64,000 bases of DNA from Amaranthus tricolor (lineage: Eukaryota; Streptophyta; Magnoliopsida; Caryophyllales; Amaranthaceae): assembly GCF_026212465.1 (NCBI RefSeq), contig NC_080051.1, forward strand, positions 20,070,446 to 20,134,445, in the 5' to 3' direction. A model generated the notes under the pieces. The model saw only the letters and a list, made by a program, of their open reading frames with translations, had not been told where the DNA came from and searched no databases. This document shows, piece by piece, positions 1 through 13,500 of this stretch; the stretch's first letter is position 1, and every line of letters begins with the position of its first letter. Position numbers and translations under genes: made by a program.

Positions 1-497
1 GATTTCATGAGCGATTGTGGATTGTGTTGAAGGAGTAGCAACAACCTTTTTAGGTCTACCCCTTCCTCTCTTTGGTGGGGGTGAGGGTTCCCTAATTGTG
101 TCCTTATCAGGACATTTCCTTTTGTTATGTCCCAATAAACCACATACCCTACATGACATTTGTAGTCCATATCTAGTCAACTTCCCAGGTTTTTTAGGAT
201 CCTCATGGGCAGATTTCCTCCTGTTCTTTCTAGGTCTACCTGGGCCAAGTTTAATGGGAGGGGGGAGGAGGGTGGTATTCATTTTAGGCCAATACCTATC
301 ACCAGCTAAAGGTGGTATGGATCCACTATATGCTTCTAGGTAAGCCTCCTTTGTATAGCATTTATCAACAAAGGCAGACACATCGAAACGCTTGTATAAT
401 ATAGTAGCTATTGCATGACGACAAGGAATATCTTTCAAATCCCACTTTCCACAAGTGCAGGACCTCTTATCTAAATCAACCTCTAGATGAAGTTTAG
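1..497 (-). pseudogene. MULE (MuDR-like) transposase, C-terminal fragment
   Basis: Read on the minus strand the segment stays open from about 497 to the window edge. It shows a SWIM zinc finger (CTCGKWDLKDIPCRH, about 457-405), then a basic GPGRPRKNRRK stretch, a CCHC-type knuckle (CRVCGLLGHNKRKC, about 160-117) and an AT-hook-like KRGRGRPKK. This order of SWIM finger, knuckle and basic tail is typical of plant Mutator-like transposases. The protein would cut and paste its own element in the nucleus. An in-frame TAG lies just upstream of the readable part (near 500), and no further transposase sequence continues beyond it, so either an intron boundary or a truncation lies there. The C-terminal end is outside the window. 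Confidence 0.85.
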
Positions 498-1109
498 AAA
501 ACTAATCTAATCATTTTGTATTTAGAAAACTAGTTAACTAACGCATGTAGCCTTAATCCTTCGTGGATGATATTTTGTAAGCCACAATGTTGATGGGATA
601 TGTATGTAAAGAAAATTACTATTAATACAATGATGAAGTTTATGCTTCGGAAATAATAGCAATTTCAATTTGCTTCTTAAAGGGTCCATTGGCAGCAAAC
701 TGAAAGCAAAGGTTGGATTATTAATAAAAATTTCAAATGGTGGGATTATTGATAGGTAATAGGAAATAGGTTGGATTATTGTACAGAAGACAAAAGATGA
801 GAATAACCTGGTATAGCAGGTCTTTCTGAAGGGTCCATTGGCAACAAATTGAAAACAAAGATTGGATTATTTATAAAAATTTCAAAAGGTGGGATTATTG
901 GTAGGTAATGGAAAATAGATTGGATTATTCCCAACAATTTTTCCAATAATAAAATATACTTAGAAATAATAGAAGTATTAAATTAAAAAAAATACAAGAT
1001 TCTTTTTCATATATACCCCATTTACCCCTAACTCCTTAGGGCTGCATTACCTGCATATGTCATTGAGTGCGTCGATTCGTCATGACCTTTTGTCTTTAAA
1101 ATGGATTTT
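498..1109. repeat. AT-rich flank with two copies of a ~100-bp repeat
   Basis: No gene is seen. Two similar copies of a ~100-bp block, each opening with GGGTCCATTGGCA and closing with TTGGATTATT, lie at about 680-780 and 830-928, roughly 150 bp apart. They sit beside the MULE fragment and may be part of its non-coding flank, which is inference. Confidence 0.5.
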
Positions 1110-1114
1110 CTCCA
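1110..1114. other. Target-site duplication (left) of solo LTR
   Basis: CTCCA, repeated at 4542-4546 directly after the terminal CA of the LTR. The perfect 5-bp match defines both ends of the element. Confidence 0.8.
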
Positions 1115-1187
1115 TGTAACACACCTGAATTTCCAACCCCTTGTACGAAACCAAAACCGTAAAGGACGGGAGGAAATTCAGGTGTTA
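1115..1187. repeat. Hairpin at the 3' end of the solo LTR
   Basis: The last 73 bases of the LTR (minus orientation) form an inverted repeat. One arm is TGTAACACACCTGAATTTCC at 1115-1134; the other is GGAAATTCAGGTGTTACA at about 1170-1187. They are complementary apart from an AC insertion, with a loop of about 35 bases. In an LTR this position is close to the R/U5 or polyadenylation region, so a structural RNA role is possible. Confidence 0.7.
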
Positions 1188-2149
1188 CATAAAAGAAAAG
1201 GAAAAAAATTTGAATAAATGTTGAACATTAACTTTAAAAAGGTGAGTGGAAATTTCGACAGCATCTGCCCTAAAACTGTGCGCCTTTGTAGAAAAACAAA
1301 AGTTATTTAGAATTTAATAAAGTAAAGGCATCAACGGCCTATCAAAACTATATCACACCGGAATAATTCGTCGCCGGCTTCTCAAATCAACATGCCAAGC
1401 ATGGATCGTGGTTCTAGTGTCAACGCTTGTGTTTTAAAATGACTTAACTCTTTAAAACCATACAAAGTTATAAACTACGCAGCGAAAATACAAATATACA
1501 AGGGAGGACACAAGGCCTCATAACAAAACATCTACAACCAAAGTTTACAAAAGATAAACAAGAGCTACAAAATCGAAAGATAACGGTATGATACAGCTTA
1601 TGCTTTGCCCTAATCACTATCCTCCAATGCAAGGCAATGCGAAATAAACTCCAATACCTACTATACCTGTCTATGATCCTTCTGCTGCTCGACATTAGAC
1701 CAAGGCCAATGTGTCATAGCAAGACAATCATAGAAAGTCATCAACAATCAACATAAACACAAAGATGTACACATCAGTAACTAGCATCAAATATAATAAG
1801 GCCAACTACTAGATAACATTATATTATAAATCAACATAAGATGATTTCATAAGACACAAGCACAGATAGTAACCGTTTATCGGCCACATATACTTCTTAA
1901 TCTCATTACGTTCTTTCCAACCCGAACCATGTGTTCTTGGGTAGAATGTAGGTCTTCACACTCCTCTTCTGAAAACATAAACTCTTGCATAATACGCATA
2001 GTATCAACTCAACCAAGGCATTAACAAAATACCTAACACAACCTTATAGAGCTTGTCTATCATAAGGTAAGTGTGATCATAGTCTGTAGTACCCTTGAGG
2101 TAACATAACTTAGGCACCCTTCTCACTAGCATAAACTATTCCGTCAATG

Positions 2150-2280
2150 AGTAAATTTTTGTTAATGAGTAAATGTTCTATCAATGTGTAAGCTTTCTAT
2201 CAAAGAATGAACTTTCTATCGATAAATAACTTTCGATCAATGAATAAACTTTCTATCACTGAATAACTTTCTATCAGTGG
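2150..2280. repeat. Degenerate ~25-bp tandem repeat inside the solo LTR
   Basis: Repeats of a unit close to GAATAAACTTTCTATCA run through this stretch with small changes in length and sequence. Confidence 0.6.
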
Positions 2281-2312
2281 AACTTTTCTCTACTTCCTGG
2301 CATAGTGACACA

Positions 2313-2570
2313 GCCAAGGGCATTATCGGCCATCCGGCGCCCATGGCAAAGTATGAGCTCATACCCCCTCCAGTTGACCCTCTCGGGTCCTACCTTCGGG
2401 AAAAACTAACACACTGGGGTAATCATCCAATGAAGAGGCCACCATATTGGGGTTTGCAAGGCCCACATGGTAACACCTCGGTCAAGGGGCGGTATCAGCC
2501 ACCCGGCGCCTAATGACAAAAGCATGCTCATACCCCCCTTACGATGATCCTGTCGGATCTCACCTAGGGA
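2313..2570. repeat. Two ~80-bp direct repeats inside the solo LTR
   Basis: A GC-richer block containing CCATCCGGCGCCCATGGCAA is repeated in diverged form about 170 bp further on (CCACCCGGCGCCTAATGACA). Both copies continue into GCTCATACCCCC. This is the most GC-rich part of the LTR. Confidence 0.6.
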
Positions 2571-4814
2571 CTACTAAATCAACCGCACATAATCCAGTTG
2601 AGTCACGCCAGCTAATCATAATCTAATACTTTATCAAATGGGAATAACTCCCATTTTCGACTACCAAAACCCACTGAGCCACTCAGAAAAATATGAAATT
2701 CACTATAAAGGAGTCATTCTAACTCCAAGTAAGGCATAATCCAATTCTTAAATAAATAAGGGGGTGGTCCCCGCCTCCTACTAACACATTCATTCTCTAA
2801 AACTATTCTAAGCGCAAGGATTTCATAATTGATAGCTCTTCATATAAAGTATACGCACCAGTATCTCATAGTTTCGATGCAATGTATATTATCACAATAA
2901 ACAATAATGTCTTAAAGCAAATTGTATATAAGGGTTCGTTACTACGTGTACGAACCTGTAAGCATCACTGCACGACCAAAAGTTACAAAATTCACCCAAC
3001 TAAGGTTCTATTTTCCTCTTATGAACTGGAAACCTATACAAGTTAGGAATAAAACTAATAAATCCCCTTAACTACTTTGTCATACCAACTTATTACCAAA
3101 GTAACCATTATCACCTATTCAACATGAGTTTTTTGATTACTCTAGCACGTACACAACTCATTCAATACAAGTCAAAATCATCAACTCAACACAACATAAG
3201 TCTTTTAACCAATTTAAAAGCAAAAGCATATATGAATCGTTCCTTTTCGTCAACTAATTTTGAGTATATCGGTTCGCATTACCCAAAAATAACTAATCAC
3301 AACTAAGCTTTACAACTTTAATATAACACACTATACAATAATAAGGCAAATTTAAGAGTTATCGAATCACGATATCATTTGTTACGTTCTCCGAAGCTAG
3401 AAAGAACTATAATCAAAACGACACGACAGGTAACTTTAGCAACCAACGACGATAAGTTGACAACCTCTTGGCTTTGCTAAATTATGCATTCATAACTTCA
3501 ATGACGACCTACTAAGAGTACTTGTAATTCACAACAATCAAGTCACAACAATTAGCAACTACTACTCCCAATTAACAACCAAAACCATTTCTATAGTCAA
3601 CTATAATCAAAATCATTACTAACTAAATATATCATAATCATAACTAACATAACTAAGCCTTAAAACAAAATTATGAAATTATCCAATCAATCGTCGCACC
3701 ACCAACATATAACATAAGAGTACACACCATTAAAATTTCATCCCTAAATTAAACCCTAATCAATTTATTGTTCAAAGATAACATCTTTGATATTACCCAC
3801 AATAAGATTAAATAAAAAAAATTGATACGCAATCAACACACAATCCATAATCTTGATAAATTTTAATTAAAAACAAGGAAATCAAAGCAGGGAAAGGAAA
3901 GATGCTTACAAGGGGGAATAAGAGAAGATGTGAAGGGGCAAGTAGTTGGTGTGGTGGTGGTGAGTGTGTGTGATGGTGGAGGTTGCACAATTGGCCATCA
4001 CAGCCACTGCTGGTGGTTGTTTAAGGTGCAGCTCAACTGCTGTTGGTGGGGGGAGAACGCAGCATGTTGGTGGTTGTTGGCTGCTGGTGGCTACAGTGGA
4101 GGCGTGGCCTGGTGGTGCTAGGGCTGCTACTGAACCGTGAAGGAGAGGGATGTAAGAGAGAAGAGAAGAGAGGGAAGTGAGGCGTGTGAATTGAGTGAGG
4201 GAGGGAGTAATACCCATTTAAAACCCTAACTTATCCTATTTATTTTATTTATATACTTATTTATTTATTTGTTTACCTAAGTTCATCTTCTTGCGAGGCC
4301 TAACTAAGAAACTCACCTTCGTGTGCTCATACATTTTAATAAAATAATTATTTTGATTCAAACCTCTTTAATTATTTAGAAATCGTAATTGTATTTTTAA
4401 TATAAATATATGTTAATATTTAAATTCGTATATGAAAGGAATTTATTAAAACTACTTCAAAATTAATTTAACATAATTATAAAATCCTCAAAAGTTATTA
4501 AAATATTAATTAATGACGGCAGAAAATCTCGGGGTGCTACACTCCACTTGTGGAGTGTCGTTTTCTGATATTTTATAGGTTTAAGCAAAATTAAATAAAT
4601 ATGACCTTTCTACAAAGGGTTTATTCTGACTTTTAATGGATGTTTGGCAAAATAATTGAAAACGAACCCGTATATATTACAATTATCTTATAAATATAGA
4701 CATGTTGTATACTCCTTAATAGATAAAATAAATAATCTAATAATAATACATGCCAAAACTGAGCTATTGGACTAAAGTAAAGTTACAATTTTACAAACGG
4801 TGTACTATGTCCTA

Positions 4815-6290
4815 TCACCATCAGTATCATCATCCTACCCAGTGTATCCCGCTCATAAAAAAACTATGGACAGGGTTTGGGGAGGGAAAGACGGCGGTAA
4901 CTCATACCCATAAAGGAGATCGCGGCCAAGGGAGCCCCCCGGCTCGAGAAAATAAAGAGACGTAACTATACAGTAAAGATAAATTAAAAGCCTATAAATA
5001 AAATAAATAGTAGAACCAACTACGAAAAAAGAAAACAAAAAAACTAATAATAAATAAACGAGAGACGTAGGAGGGCAAGAACACCAAAAGGTAATCTAAG
5101 AGGACATCAGTAGTTTAAAACATGGATATGACACCTCCAACTACCCCTATCCCTAATCAGGCCCTCAGAGAGGTTTAACTCATGCAGCAACTTTTATTTG
5201 CTCATCCCAAGTTCTTCTGAGTCTTCCTCGACTCCTTTTACCCTCTACTATAATGCTTTCTACCCTCCTTACAGGGGCGTCGAAAGTCTTTCTCTGCACA
5301 TGTCCAAACCACCTCAATATATTTTCGCGCATTTTTCCAGAAATGGGGGCTACCCCTAGTTTATCCCTGAACTCTTGATTCCTAATTCGATCCATCAATG
5401 TGTGCCCACACATCCACCTCAGCATACGCATTTCTATAACTTTCATCTTATGTTCAAAAATCTTCTTTACAGGCGAACATTCGGTCCCATATATCAGAGC
5501 AGGTCTGATTGCCGCCCGGTAGAATTTTCCTTTTAACTTGCTTGGGAATTTCCTATCACATAGAACTACAGTGGCTGCTCGCCACTTGAGCCAACCCGCA
5601 TGTATACGATGATTTACATCTCCGTCAATCTCCCCATCCCTTTGGATGATCGATCCCAAATACTTGTACTTGATCGTACTTTTAACAACTGCATGCTTCA
5701 TCAATGAACACCTCTGGTTGATGTCCCACTAAAGTCACAGCGCAAATACTCGGTCTTCGTACGGCTAATGCACAACCCTTTACCTTCTAAAGCTTCCCTC
5801 CACTCATCCAATTTATTACTAACCTCCTCTCTTGTTTATGCTACCAGCACTATGTCGTCAGCGAATAGCATGCACCACGGTACCGTCTCCCAAATAGATT
5901 TAGAAATCTCTTCCATAATGATAGTAAAAATGAATGGGCTCTGTATCCCCAACGGTGTTTGAATGTTAGTCGAAACTCTGTCATACATATCCTATATAGC
6001 CTCAATGTACACTGAAGAAATACCTCTAGCCTTGAGGCTATCCCAGATGACACGTCGTGTTATGCTATCATACACTTTCTCCAACTCAATGAACACCATA
6101 TGTAGATCCTTCTTTCACTCCTTATATTTCTCCATCAGTCTCCTCAAAACATAAATTGCCTCAATAGTTGACCATCCTTGTATAAAACCGAATTGGTTCT
6201 CTCTAATAACCATTTCTTGTCTAATTCTCCTCTCTATCACTCTTTCCCACAATTTCATTGTGTGGCTTAGAGTAAATGTCTACCTTGCGT
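4815..6290 (-). mobile_element. RTE-type LINE, 5'-truncated, decayed
   Basis: On the minus strand the reverse transcriptase is readable from about 6285 down to 5180 with stops and small frame breaks. RIRQEMVIRENQFGF, the box PWCMLFADDIVLVA (about 5885-5843, catalytic FADD) and a C-terminal part open at 5704-5180 (YKYLGSIIQRDGEIDGD, FYRAAIRPALIYGTECS, MRMLRWMCGHT, LRWFGHVQRKTFDAPVRR) are typical of plant RTE-clade LINEs, which copy their own RNA into genomic nicks. The endonuclease half is missing. A ~360-bp 3' tail follows, ending near 4815 in a GATGATGA-like repeat, as is usual for RTE. It is related to the LINE at 60454-62052 and to the tail fragment at 49129-49275. Confidence 0.85.
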
Positions 6291-7180
6291 TAGGTCAAAG
6301 ACAACCCTACACTTGTATGATGACTCGTCATGACCTTCCGTCTCCGAATTACAGTTCTTTTATTTGTTCAACGACTTGTCATGGCAAGTAGGTTTAGGCC
6401 ATGACGATTCGTCGTGAATCTTATGTCTTCTTCTTCACAAAGCATAGTGTCACGTAGACAGTCACACCGAAAAAATAGTTTTCTCATTTATCTGATCAAT
6501 AGTCTAACACATATAAGAAACCACAAAATAAAAAGTACTTTAAATCTCATCGTTTAAAATGATTGAAATATATCCTATAAAAGTTGGAGGGCATAAAATT
6601 CGATCCAAACTAAAACAATTCTCCAAAAAATAAAATATGTTAAATATCAAATAAAGCCAAAGTATGTATTCAGTTATATTATCAATACTTAATAATTATG
6701 AATTATAACTAAATTTAGAACATAGCATTTATGTAAATTTGATTTAGTGTAATGTGATCCACCCAACAAAAGAAACAAAATCTACCTCAAAATTAAAGCT
6801 CGTTATTAGTTGTTACGATATTTTTTTATTTTTTTAAAATTTTTGGATATCATATGAAATATGTTATATGATAATTAATATATAAAAAATTAGTTGAATT
6901 TATTGAAAAAAATGATGATTTTAAAAACCTAAAACTAAAAGTGAATTTTTTTTTTTCTAATTATCCTTTGTTTAATCATTGATTCACTAATTCTTTTACG
7001 GACAAGTAGCCAAGACCACAAACATCAAACACAACCCCAAATTATATGTTTTGGAGGGAAGAAAAATGTTTTTGAAAAAAAATAAATACATCTAAATATC
7101 CAAATATCCAAATATAAATAAATCCAATTAAATAAATACGTACAAAAAATAAATCTACTCTAGTAATACAAGTGGTCCAT
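6291..7180. other. AT-rich intergenic region
   Basis: No gene is seen. The first ~130 bases contain several CGACTTGTCATG/CGATTCGTCATG-like words, also present near 1070, which suggests shared repeat sequence. The rest is low-complexity A/T. Confidence 0.5.
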
Positions 7181-7186
7181 CTAAAT

Positions 7187-7194
7187 TATATAAA
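7187..7194 (+). promoter_or_regulatory. Candidate TATA box of the ROPGAP gene
   Basis: TATATAA lies about 375 bases upstream of the start codon, followed by a pyrimidine-rich leader with CTCTCTCT runs near 7305. That gives a 5' leader of roughly 340 bases if it is used. Confidence 0.4.
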
Positions 7195-7568
7195 CGCAAA
7201 AGTTGAAAATAATAAATTGTCTCATTAATTGAATAATTTACTCCAATTAAATTAAATATACTCAAGAACAAACTACCTCCAAACTTCCATTTCTTCTCAT
7301 CATCTCTCTCTACTTATTCAACTTTTTCAATTGCAAAACTGTAGAAAAAGCACTCATCTTTGATGTAATCCTCCATTTTCTCTTTCTTTCATGTCTCCCA
7401 CGTCCTCCATTTTTAATCATTCCAAATCCCCTTTTACATCCCTTTCTTTCTCATAAATCCCATTTCAAAAAAATCCCATTTGAAGAAGATTTGATCTTTG
7501 AAACTTTCATCCGAATTTCCCTAATTTTTTAATTTTTTTGAGGAATATTTTGGGTACCCAATAGATTG

Positions 7569-10500
7569 ATGGCAATGACAGAAGTACTACAGCATTCTCC
7601 ATCTCATTTCCCTTCATCTTCCTCAAGTACCCCTTCAGATGTTCTATTTTGTTGCCAAACACATCCTTATAATCAAAACCCTAATACAAATTCTGTAGAT
7701 TGTGGATGTGAATGTGATTGTAGTGAGAGAAGTGACAGTATTAGAGGGATTGAAGAAAGAGAAGAGTTGAAGCGGAGAGAGAAAGAAAGGGAAGAACTTT
7801 CTTTCTTAGCCCTTCTTGTAGCTTTGTTTAGAAAATCTTTGATTAGTTGCAGTACTACTGCTCATAGTTCTGCTGCTATGGATATTAGTTGGCCAACCAA
7901 TGTTCGCCACGTGGCTCATGTTACCTTTGATAGGTTTGATGGCTTCTTAGGTTTGCCTGTTGAGTTTGAACCTGAAGTTCCTAGAAGGGCTCCTAGTGCA
8001 AGGTGATACATTTGCTGTTATTGGGTATAATCTTTATTATTTATAGGCTTTTATGTGGAATGTAGTATTTTTGATGGATGATTCAATGTGGGTTTTTGAT
8101 TTTGTGTGTTATGTGAATTGGTTTTTGTTAATTGTGAGTTTATTAGAAAAATATGTTCATTCTTTTCTAATTTGGTCAATTTAGGCATGATGTGATTCAT
8201 ATTAGTGAATAATGAAATTGGGTATTTTTGATTTGTGAACAATGTAACAAAAATGTGATTTTTAAATCTGGGATTTGATATTTTAAGGATTAAAGCTCAA
8301 TTTTTTTTGTGTTATATGATGTGAGCATGATATATATCTGGAACTGGGTATTTATTTTCATACAGAAGCTATAAACTAAATGACGAATTATTGATGCCCA
8401 AATTTGAAACATATAATCGTCATAGGAAGGGGTACTTCTTTTGCTTACATAACAACATTTGGTTATTTGTATTGGCATGAAAGTACTAATATGCTTTGAA
8501 GTTTGTTCTGCTGCCTGTTTTTTTGAATGACACATGGGTAATGACTTTTGCGTTCGGGCGATTGAAAGGAGGTTGACTTAGCTATGCAACAAGATTTGAT
8601 CTGGGTAGTAAAACTTAAAAATTAGGCTGTATATGTGTACTTTGTATGTTTACATTTGTGATCAAATGACTCTGATTATTTACATTGCAAGATCATTTGG
8701 TTGAGGATTGATCGAGTTGATGGTGTGCCCTATTAATGTTTTGGCTGTTCTGTAAGTTTTTATATGGTCATCTTTAGAGGTCCATGGAAATGTACAAGAG
8801 CTTTTTACATGTATAGAATCATTGCTGAATACAGGGGACTCATCCTACAAGCCTAAGGATGAGAATTTGTGATAGACAAAAAAGATTTATATTAGGACCG
8901 TGAAGAGTTTGAAATTGAAGGTTTAAGGATGTTTCGCAATCATGTTTTATTGTCAAAGTGCTGTTATTTTTAAAGATCATCTACATTGCAAGATCGTTGG
9001 TTGAGGATTGATGACGTTGATGGTGTGCCGTATTAATGTTTTGAATGTTATGTAAGTTTATATTTGGTCATCTTTAGAGGTCAATGGAAATGTCCAAGAG
9101 ATTTTTACATGTATAGAATCATTGTTGAATACAGGGAACTCATCCTACAAGCCTAAGGATGAGAATTTTTGATAGACAAAAAAGATTTACAATAGGATTG
9201 TGAAGAGTTTGAAATGGAAGGTTTAAGGATGATTCTCGCTATCATGTTTTACTGTCAAAGTGTTATTATTTTAAAAGATCATTCTGGCTTGCGTATTTTT
9301 CATGCTTACATTTGGGTGAAATTGAAAGATATGATCCCAATATTTGAGGTCTCTAATATGTAATGCCAGTTCAAAGTCGATCTGATTATTTTCTGTATTG
9401 ACATTAAACTTGGAAATTGTGGATTCAAATTCATTATAAAACTGCTGAGGAATCCTTAGTCATTAGATTCGTGAATTGTTATTGTCTAACTCCCCCATCA
9501 CCCATAATTTTTCTTGAGGTGGTCTTCTTTGTTTTGAAGTTGGTTTCTACTTCCCCGTTCCCCTTATACTTCTCTAGATTATCGTTTTTTAGAGTATTGT
9601 CCTAGCACAATATTTTCCTCCATCTATGTAAGGTTAAGATTGTTTGCTTTTGCTGGATAGATCACATTCTTTCTATTACTTCACTTGTACCCTTGAATTA
9701 TTGTCCTTGTGAATTTTTTGTTTGTGCAAAATATACCAGATTTTTTCTCTGATGTTAAAGCTAAATTTTATTTTCTGTTTCTTATCCAGTCTTTATTTAC
9801 CTTTGCAGTACATCAGTTTTTGGTGTTTCCACTGAATCCATGCAGCTCTCATATGACTCTAGAGGCAATTGTGTGCCGACAATACTAATATTGATGCAAA
9901 GGCGTCTCTATGCTCAAGGAGGCTTGCAGGTACTACTATCTCGTGCATTTTTGCATTGTTACTCTTAAATAATCTGAATGATATCATTATGGTTGTCGGA
10001 GATAATTCAATTGTTAGTAATTGCTACTTTCTAATGCATTATTCTCATGTATATTTCTTCAATTGAGGTCTCCACATTAACAGTGTCAATTCTCTTATTG
10101 TAGGAGGAAGGAATTTTTAGAATCACCGCAGACAACAATCAAGAGGAATTTGTTAGAGACCAACTGAATGGTGGTTTTATACCGGACGACATAGATGTTC
10201 ATTGTCTAGCTGGCCTTATCAAGGTATGATTTTGCTAGCCATGGACAAGTGATCTTTTTATCATTTACGTGCATCTTATTGTGTCCAGTTTAGAATCTCG
10301 TAAGTCATACTGCTGATGTGATATGTTCCATAAATTCTGGTTGATTACATTTTCTCGCTTAACAACTTTTCTTGAGCAGATTAGTCTTTGGTGCGGCTAG
10401 GCATGGCCACGGTCCGGGTTGGTCCGGTTCCGTTCCGGTTCCATCCGGTTCCGGTTCCACCCGGTTCCGGTTCCATTTGGAACCTGTCGCGAACGGTTCC

Positions 10501-13500
10501 GGTTCCGGGCGGTTCCAAACGGTTCATGAGGCGGTTCCGGCGGTTCCAACTCACGGGACGGGCGGGTCGGACCATCGATTCCATTTTTATTTTTTCTTTA
10601 AATATTTATATAATAAAAAAATACTATAATATCGCGGACGTACCTTTGATGATTACTTGATTATTAGCGAAATTTATTGCATGTCAAGTTGTCATCGTTA
10701 TTGAAATATTTACTAAAAAGAATGAAAAAAATAAATTAATAAGAAACGAATCAATGATAATGTCGATAAAGATGATTAATAAAAAAAGAGGGAGAAAATG
10801 GACTTGAACCTAGTACCCAAATGAATACTAAGCTGCCTACGTATCCCGAAGGAATCAAAGCCCACGTAGTTCTTTGTCATACCTTTTATTTATAGTTGTT
10901 GAATGTTGATTTATCGTTGTCGTTTGTCGGATTGATCCTATTCGTCTTCGTCATCATCATGTGGTTGATTAGATGCTTCCGCTGACTCTCCTCCTGACGA
11001 TGATGCAGATGTATCCATCATCATCCATGGATCATCATCGTCGTCTTGATCATCATCATTCCTTAGTCCTTGTGTTCGAATCTCCGCTTGATCCCAATCT
11101 TTCTTGCAAACACATATTTGAATACTATGTGGAGCAAGACGAGATCGTTTTTCGTCCAAAACTCTTCTACCTGCACTAAAAGCAGACTCCGACGCAATTG
11201 TTGACGCGGGAATTGCAAGGATATCCTTTGCAATTCTCGATAAAATGGGAAATTTAACAGATTTTTCTTTCCACCACTCCAAAATATCATAGATACTTTG
11301 GTCTATTTCAAAGTGGTGTTTAAGATAACTATCTAGTTCTAAATATGAGGTCGAGGAAGAAGAAGATGATCCTAGAAAACTATCATCTTGAGTCATTATG
11401 TTAGCTATTACCGAATTATAGTAAGAGGGACGTGCCGAAACGCTAGCACGCCTAGACATATCGCGTTTCGGGTTATATACACTAGCGTAAAAATCATAGA
11501 GTTCTGCTAAATATTTTTTACATGTTCCTACATAATTATGTACATCAGTAGACGGGCGATCTAACGATTGATAATAAAATCCTATTACTTTAGTAAGGAC
11601 CTCAGTTTTAAAACGTGGGTCCAAAATGGTTGCGATTCCATAAATATAAGGAAAATCGGTAAAATATGCTTGCCATTTTTCCATCATATCTGCAAGAATC
11701 GGCCTCAATTTTGGGTTAGTATCTTCATGTGTATATTTAAGGAGATGATAAAAAATAGTAATACATTCACTTATTACTAAGTGAATGTTCGGTTCATAAA
11801 CATAAGAAAAAATCTTAGTCGCGTGGTCATACGCTTCTAATATGTTATGTACACCTATAGCTAATTCCCAAGTGTCATCAGCTATGAAACTATCTGTACA
11901 CTCACTATATAGTTGTGTTATTACTGGGCGATAAGCAATCGCCTTTCTTAATAAATCGTTGGTTGAGCCCCAACGTGTAGGAGTATCTAATGACCAATAC
12001 ACTTTTTTAAGTTGGTATTGGTCACATAATTGTTTATATCGTCTTTTTATTTTTCCGATCCTAAGCCATTTCACTATATCCCTAATTGGTTCTAATAAAT
12101 CACTTAATTGTTTTATGCCTGCTTGGCAAGATAAGTTAATTATATGCGCACAACAACGTATGTGTAATAAGCTACCCCCAAGGATTAAACTAAAAGCAGG
12201 TTCGTTAAACAAAAGTTCTATACATTTAATGTTCGCGGTTGCATTATCAGTTGAACAACAAAATATTTTATCTAATAAGTTCCATTTTCTACATAGCTCT
12301 ACTAATCTATATTTTATGTTTTCACCGGTATGTCTTTCTGGCATTGTCTCAAAAGCAATTATTCTTTTTTGCATAATCCAATTTCGATCTATCCAGTGTG
12401 CTGTTACACACATATAAGGTTCTAAATGTGGGGGAGCAGACCAAATGTCAGTTGTTATGCTAACCCTACCATTAAACGATTTAAACATTTCAACTAATTC
12501 ATAGCGCATTGATTCGTATAATTTAATTGTGCGTATTTTAAGAGTGCTCCTAGGGATTGCTCTATATTGTGGTTGCAAAGTTTTTCTATTGAGACGCTCG
12601 TATGCCCTACTTTCACCGTGGTTAAAAGGCAATTCATCACAAGTTACATACCTAGAAAATTCATCAATCATGTCATTACGATTGTATCTAAAAGGCATAC
12701 CTGTGATGGGAATGTCCCATTGTGTCTGTCGGCTTCCACTTGTGGTCCCGCTCCCGCTTGCTGCATGAGTTTCTTTTGTGATTCCATGCTTCTTTGCCAA
12801 ATGTTTGTTAAAAGATCCCGTACCACCACCTAACACGTATTCACAAAACACAATAAATAAATGTTTATAAAATATGAATATATAATGTATCAATGTATTA
12901 TGTATGTCAGTATGTATAAAAAACTTAAAAAGTATTTACCTCTGGCGAAACTGTATGAAACTAAGGGCTTTACTCCTTGACTTTCACAAATTTGACAAGT
13001 GCATAAGAAAATATCTGGATTCTCGGTTGGTTCTTTTGTGAAATACGACCACACATGTGAAACAGCTCTACCACTAGGAGGTGGCATTGCCGGAAAAGGT
13101 TGTCTTACTGGTTCATCTTCATCTAAATAAATAATTTAAAATTATAAAACTATAATTAAATAAATAAATAATTTAAAGTTTAATTAATTTGAAGAATAAA
13201 ATTATAAAACTAACCGATAGTTTGGAAATTGACTCGTTTACCACGAGCTTGTCTTTGTTGTTGTTGTTCTCCTTGTTCTTCATGTGATCTTGTTGATGAC
13301 TGTCGAGATATATTTATCCCAATTGGGGTCGTTGGTTCCTCTTCTTGTTCTTCTTCTTCATCAATTTGTATTTCTCTTTCCATTTCTTCTGCATAATTAT
13401 GTAACTCCGGGTCGTACCCTTCCGGATAATTATGTTCATAATTATAATTACTAATGGAAGGTGTTGTTGATACCGACGGAGTAGAAGTGGCCTTTCTTTT

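Larger units (their letters stand above)
1115..4541 (-). mobile_element. Solo LTR, 3,427 bp, with 5-bp target duplication
   Basis: The element is bounded by TG...CA and flanked by the direct repeat CTCCA at 1110-1114 and 4542-4546. Read on the minus strand it starts TGTAGCACCCCGAGATTTTC and ends GGTGTGTTACA. No gag-pol frame is present, so it fits a lone LTR left after LTR-LTR recombination. Its minus-strand 5' half matches the element that starts at 62053 (for example 4370-4276 with 62385-62460, and 3085-2940 with 63750-63895). Long LTRs starting TGTRACACCCC are common in plant Ty3/gypsy chromoviruses of the Tekay/Del type; that family name is inference. The short reading frames inside it look non-coding. 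Confidence 0.85.

Noticed and set aside
3808..4217. Overlapping His/Pro-rich frames inside the solo LTR
   Set aside because: Not conserved as a frame in the related LTR at 62053; low-complexity sequence.
10372..10660. Gly/Ser/Pro-rich frames on both strands, also at 13711-14301
   Set aside because: They are the GGTTCCGG subterminal repeats of hAT-1, low complexity and mirrored on both strands.
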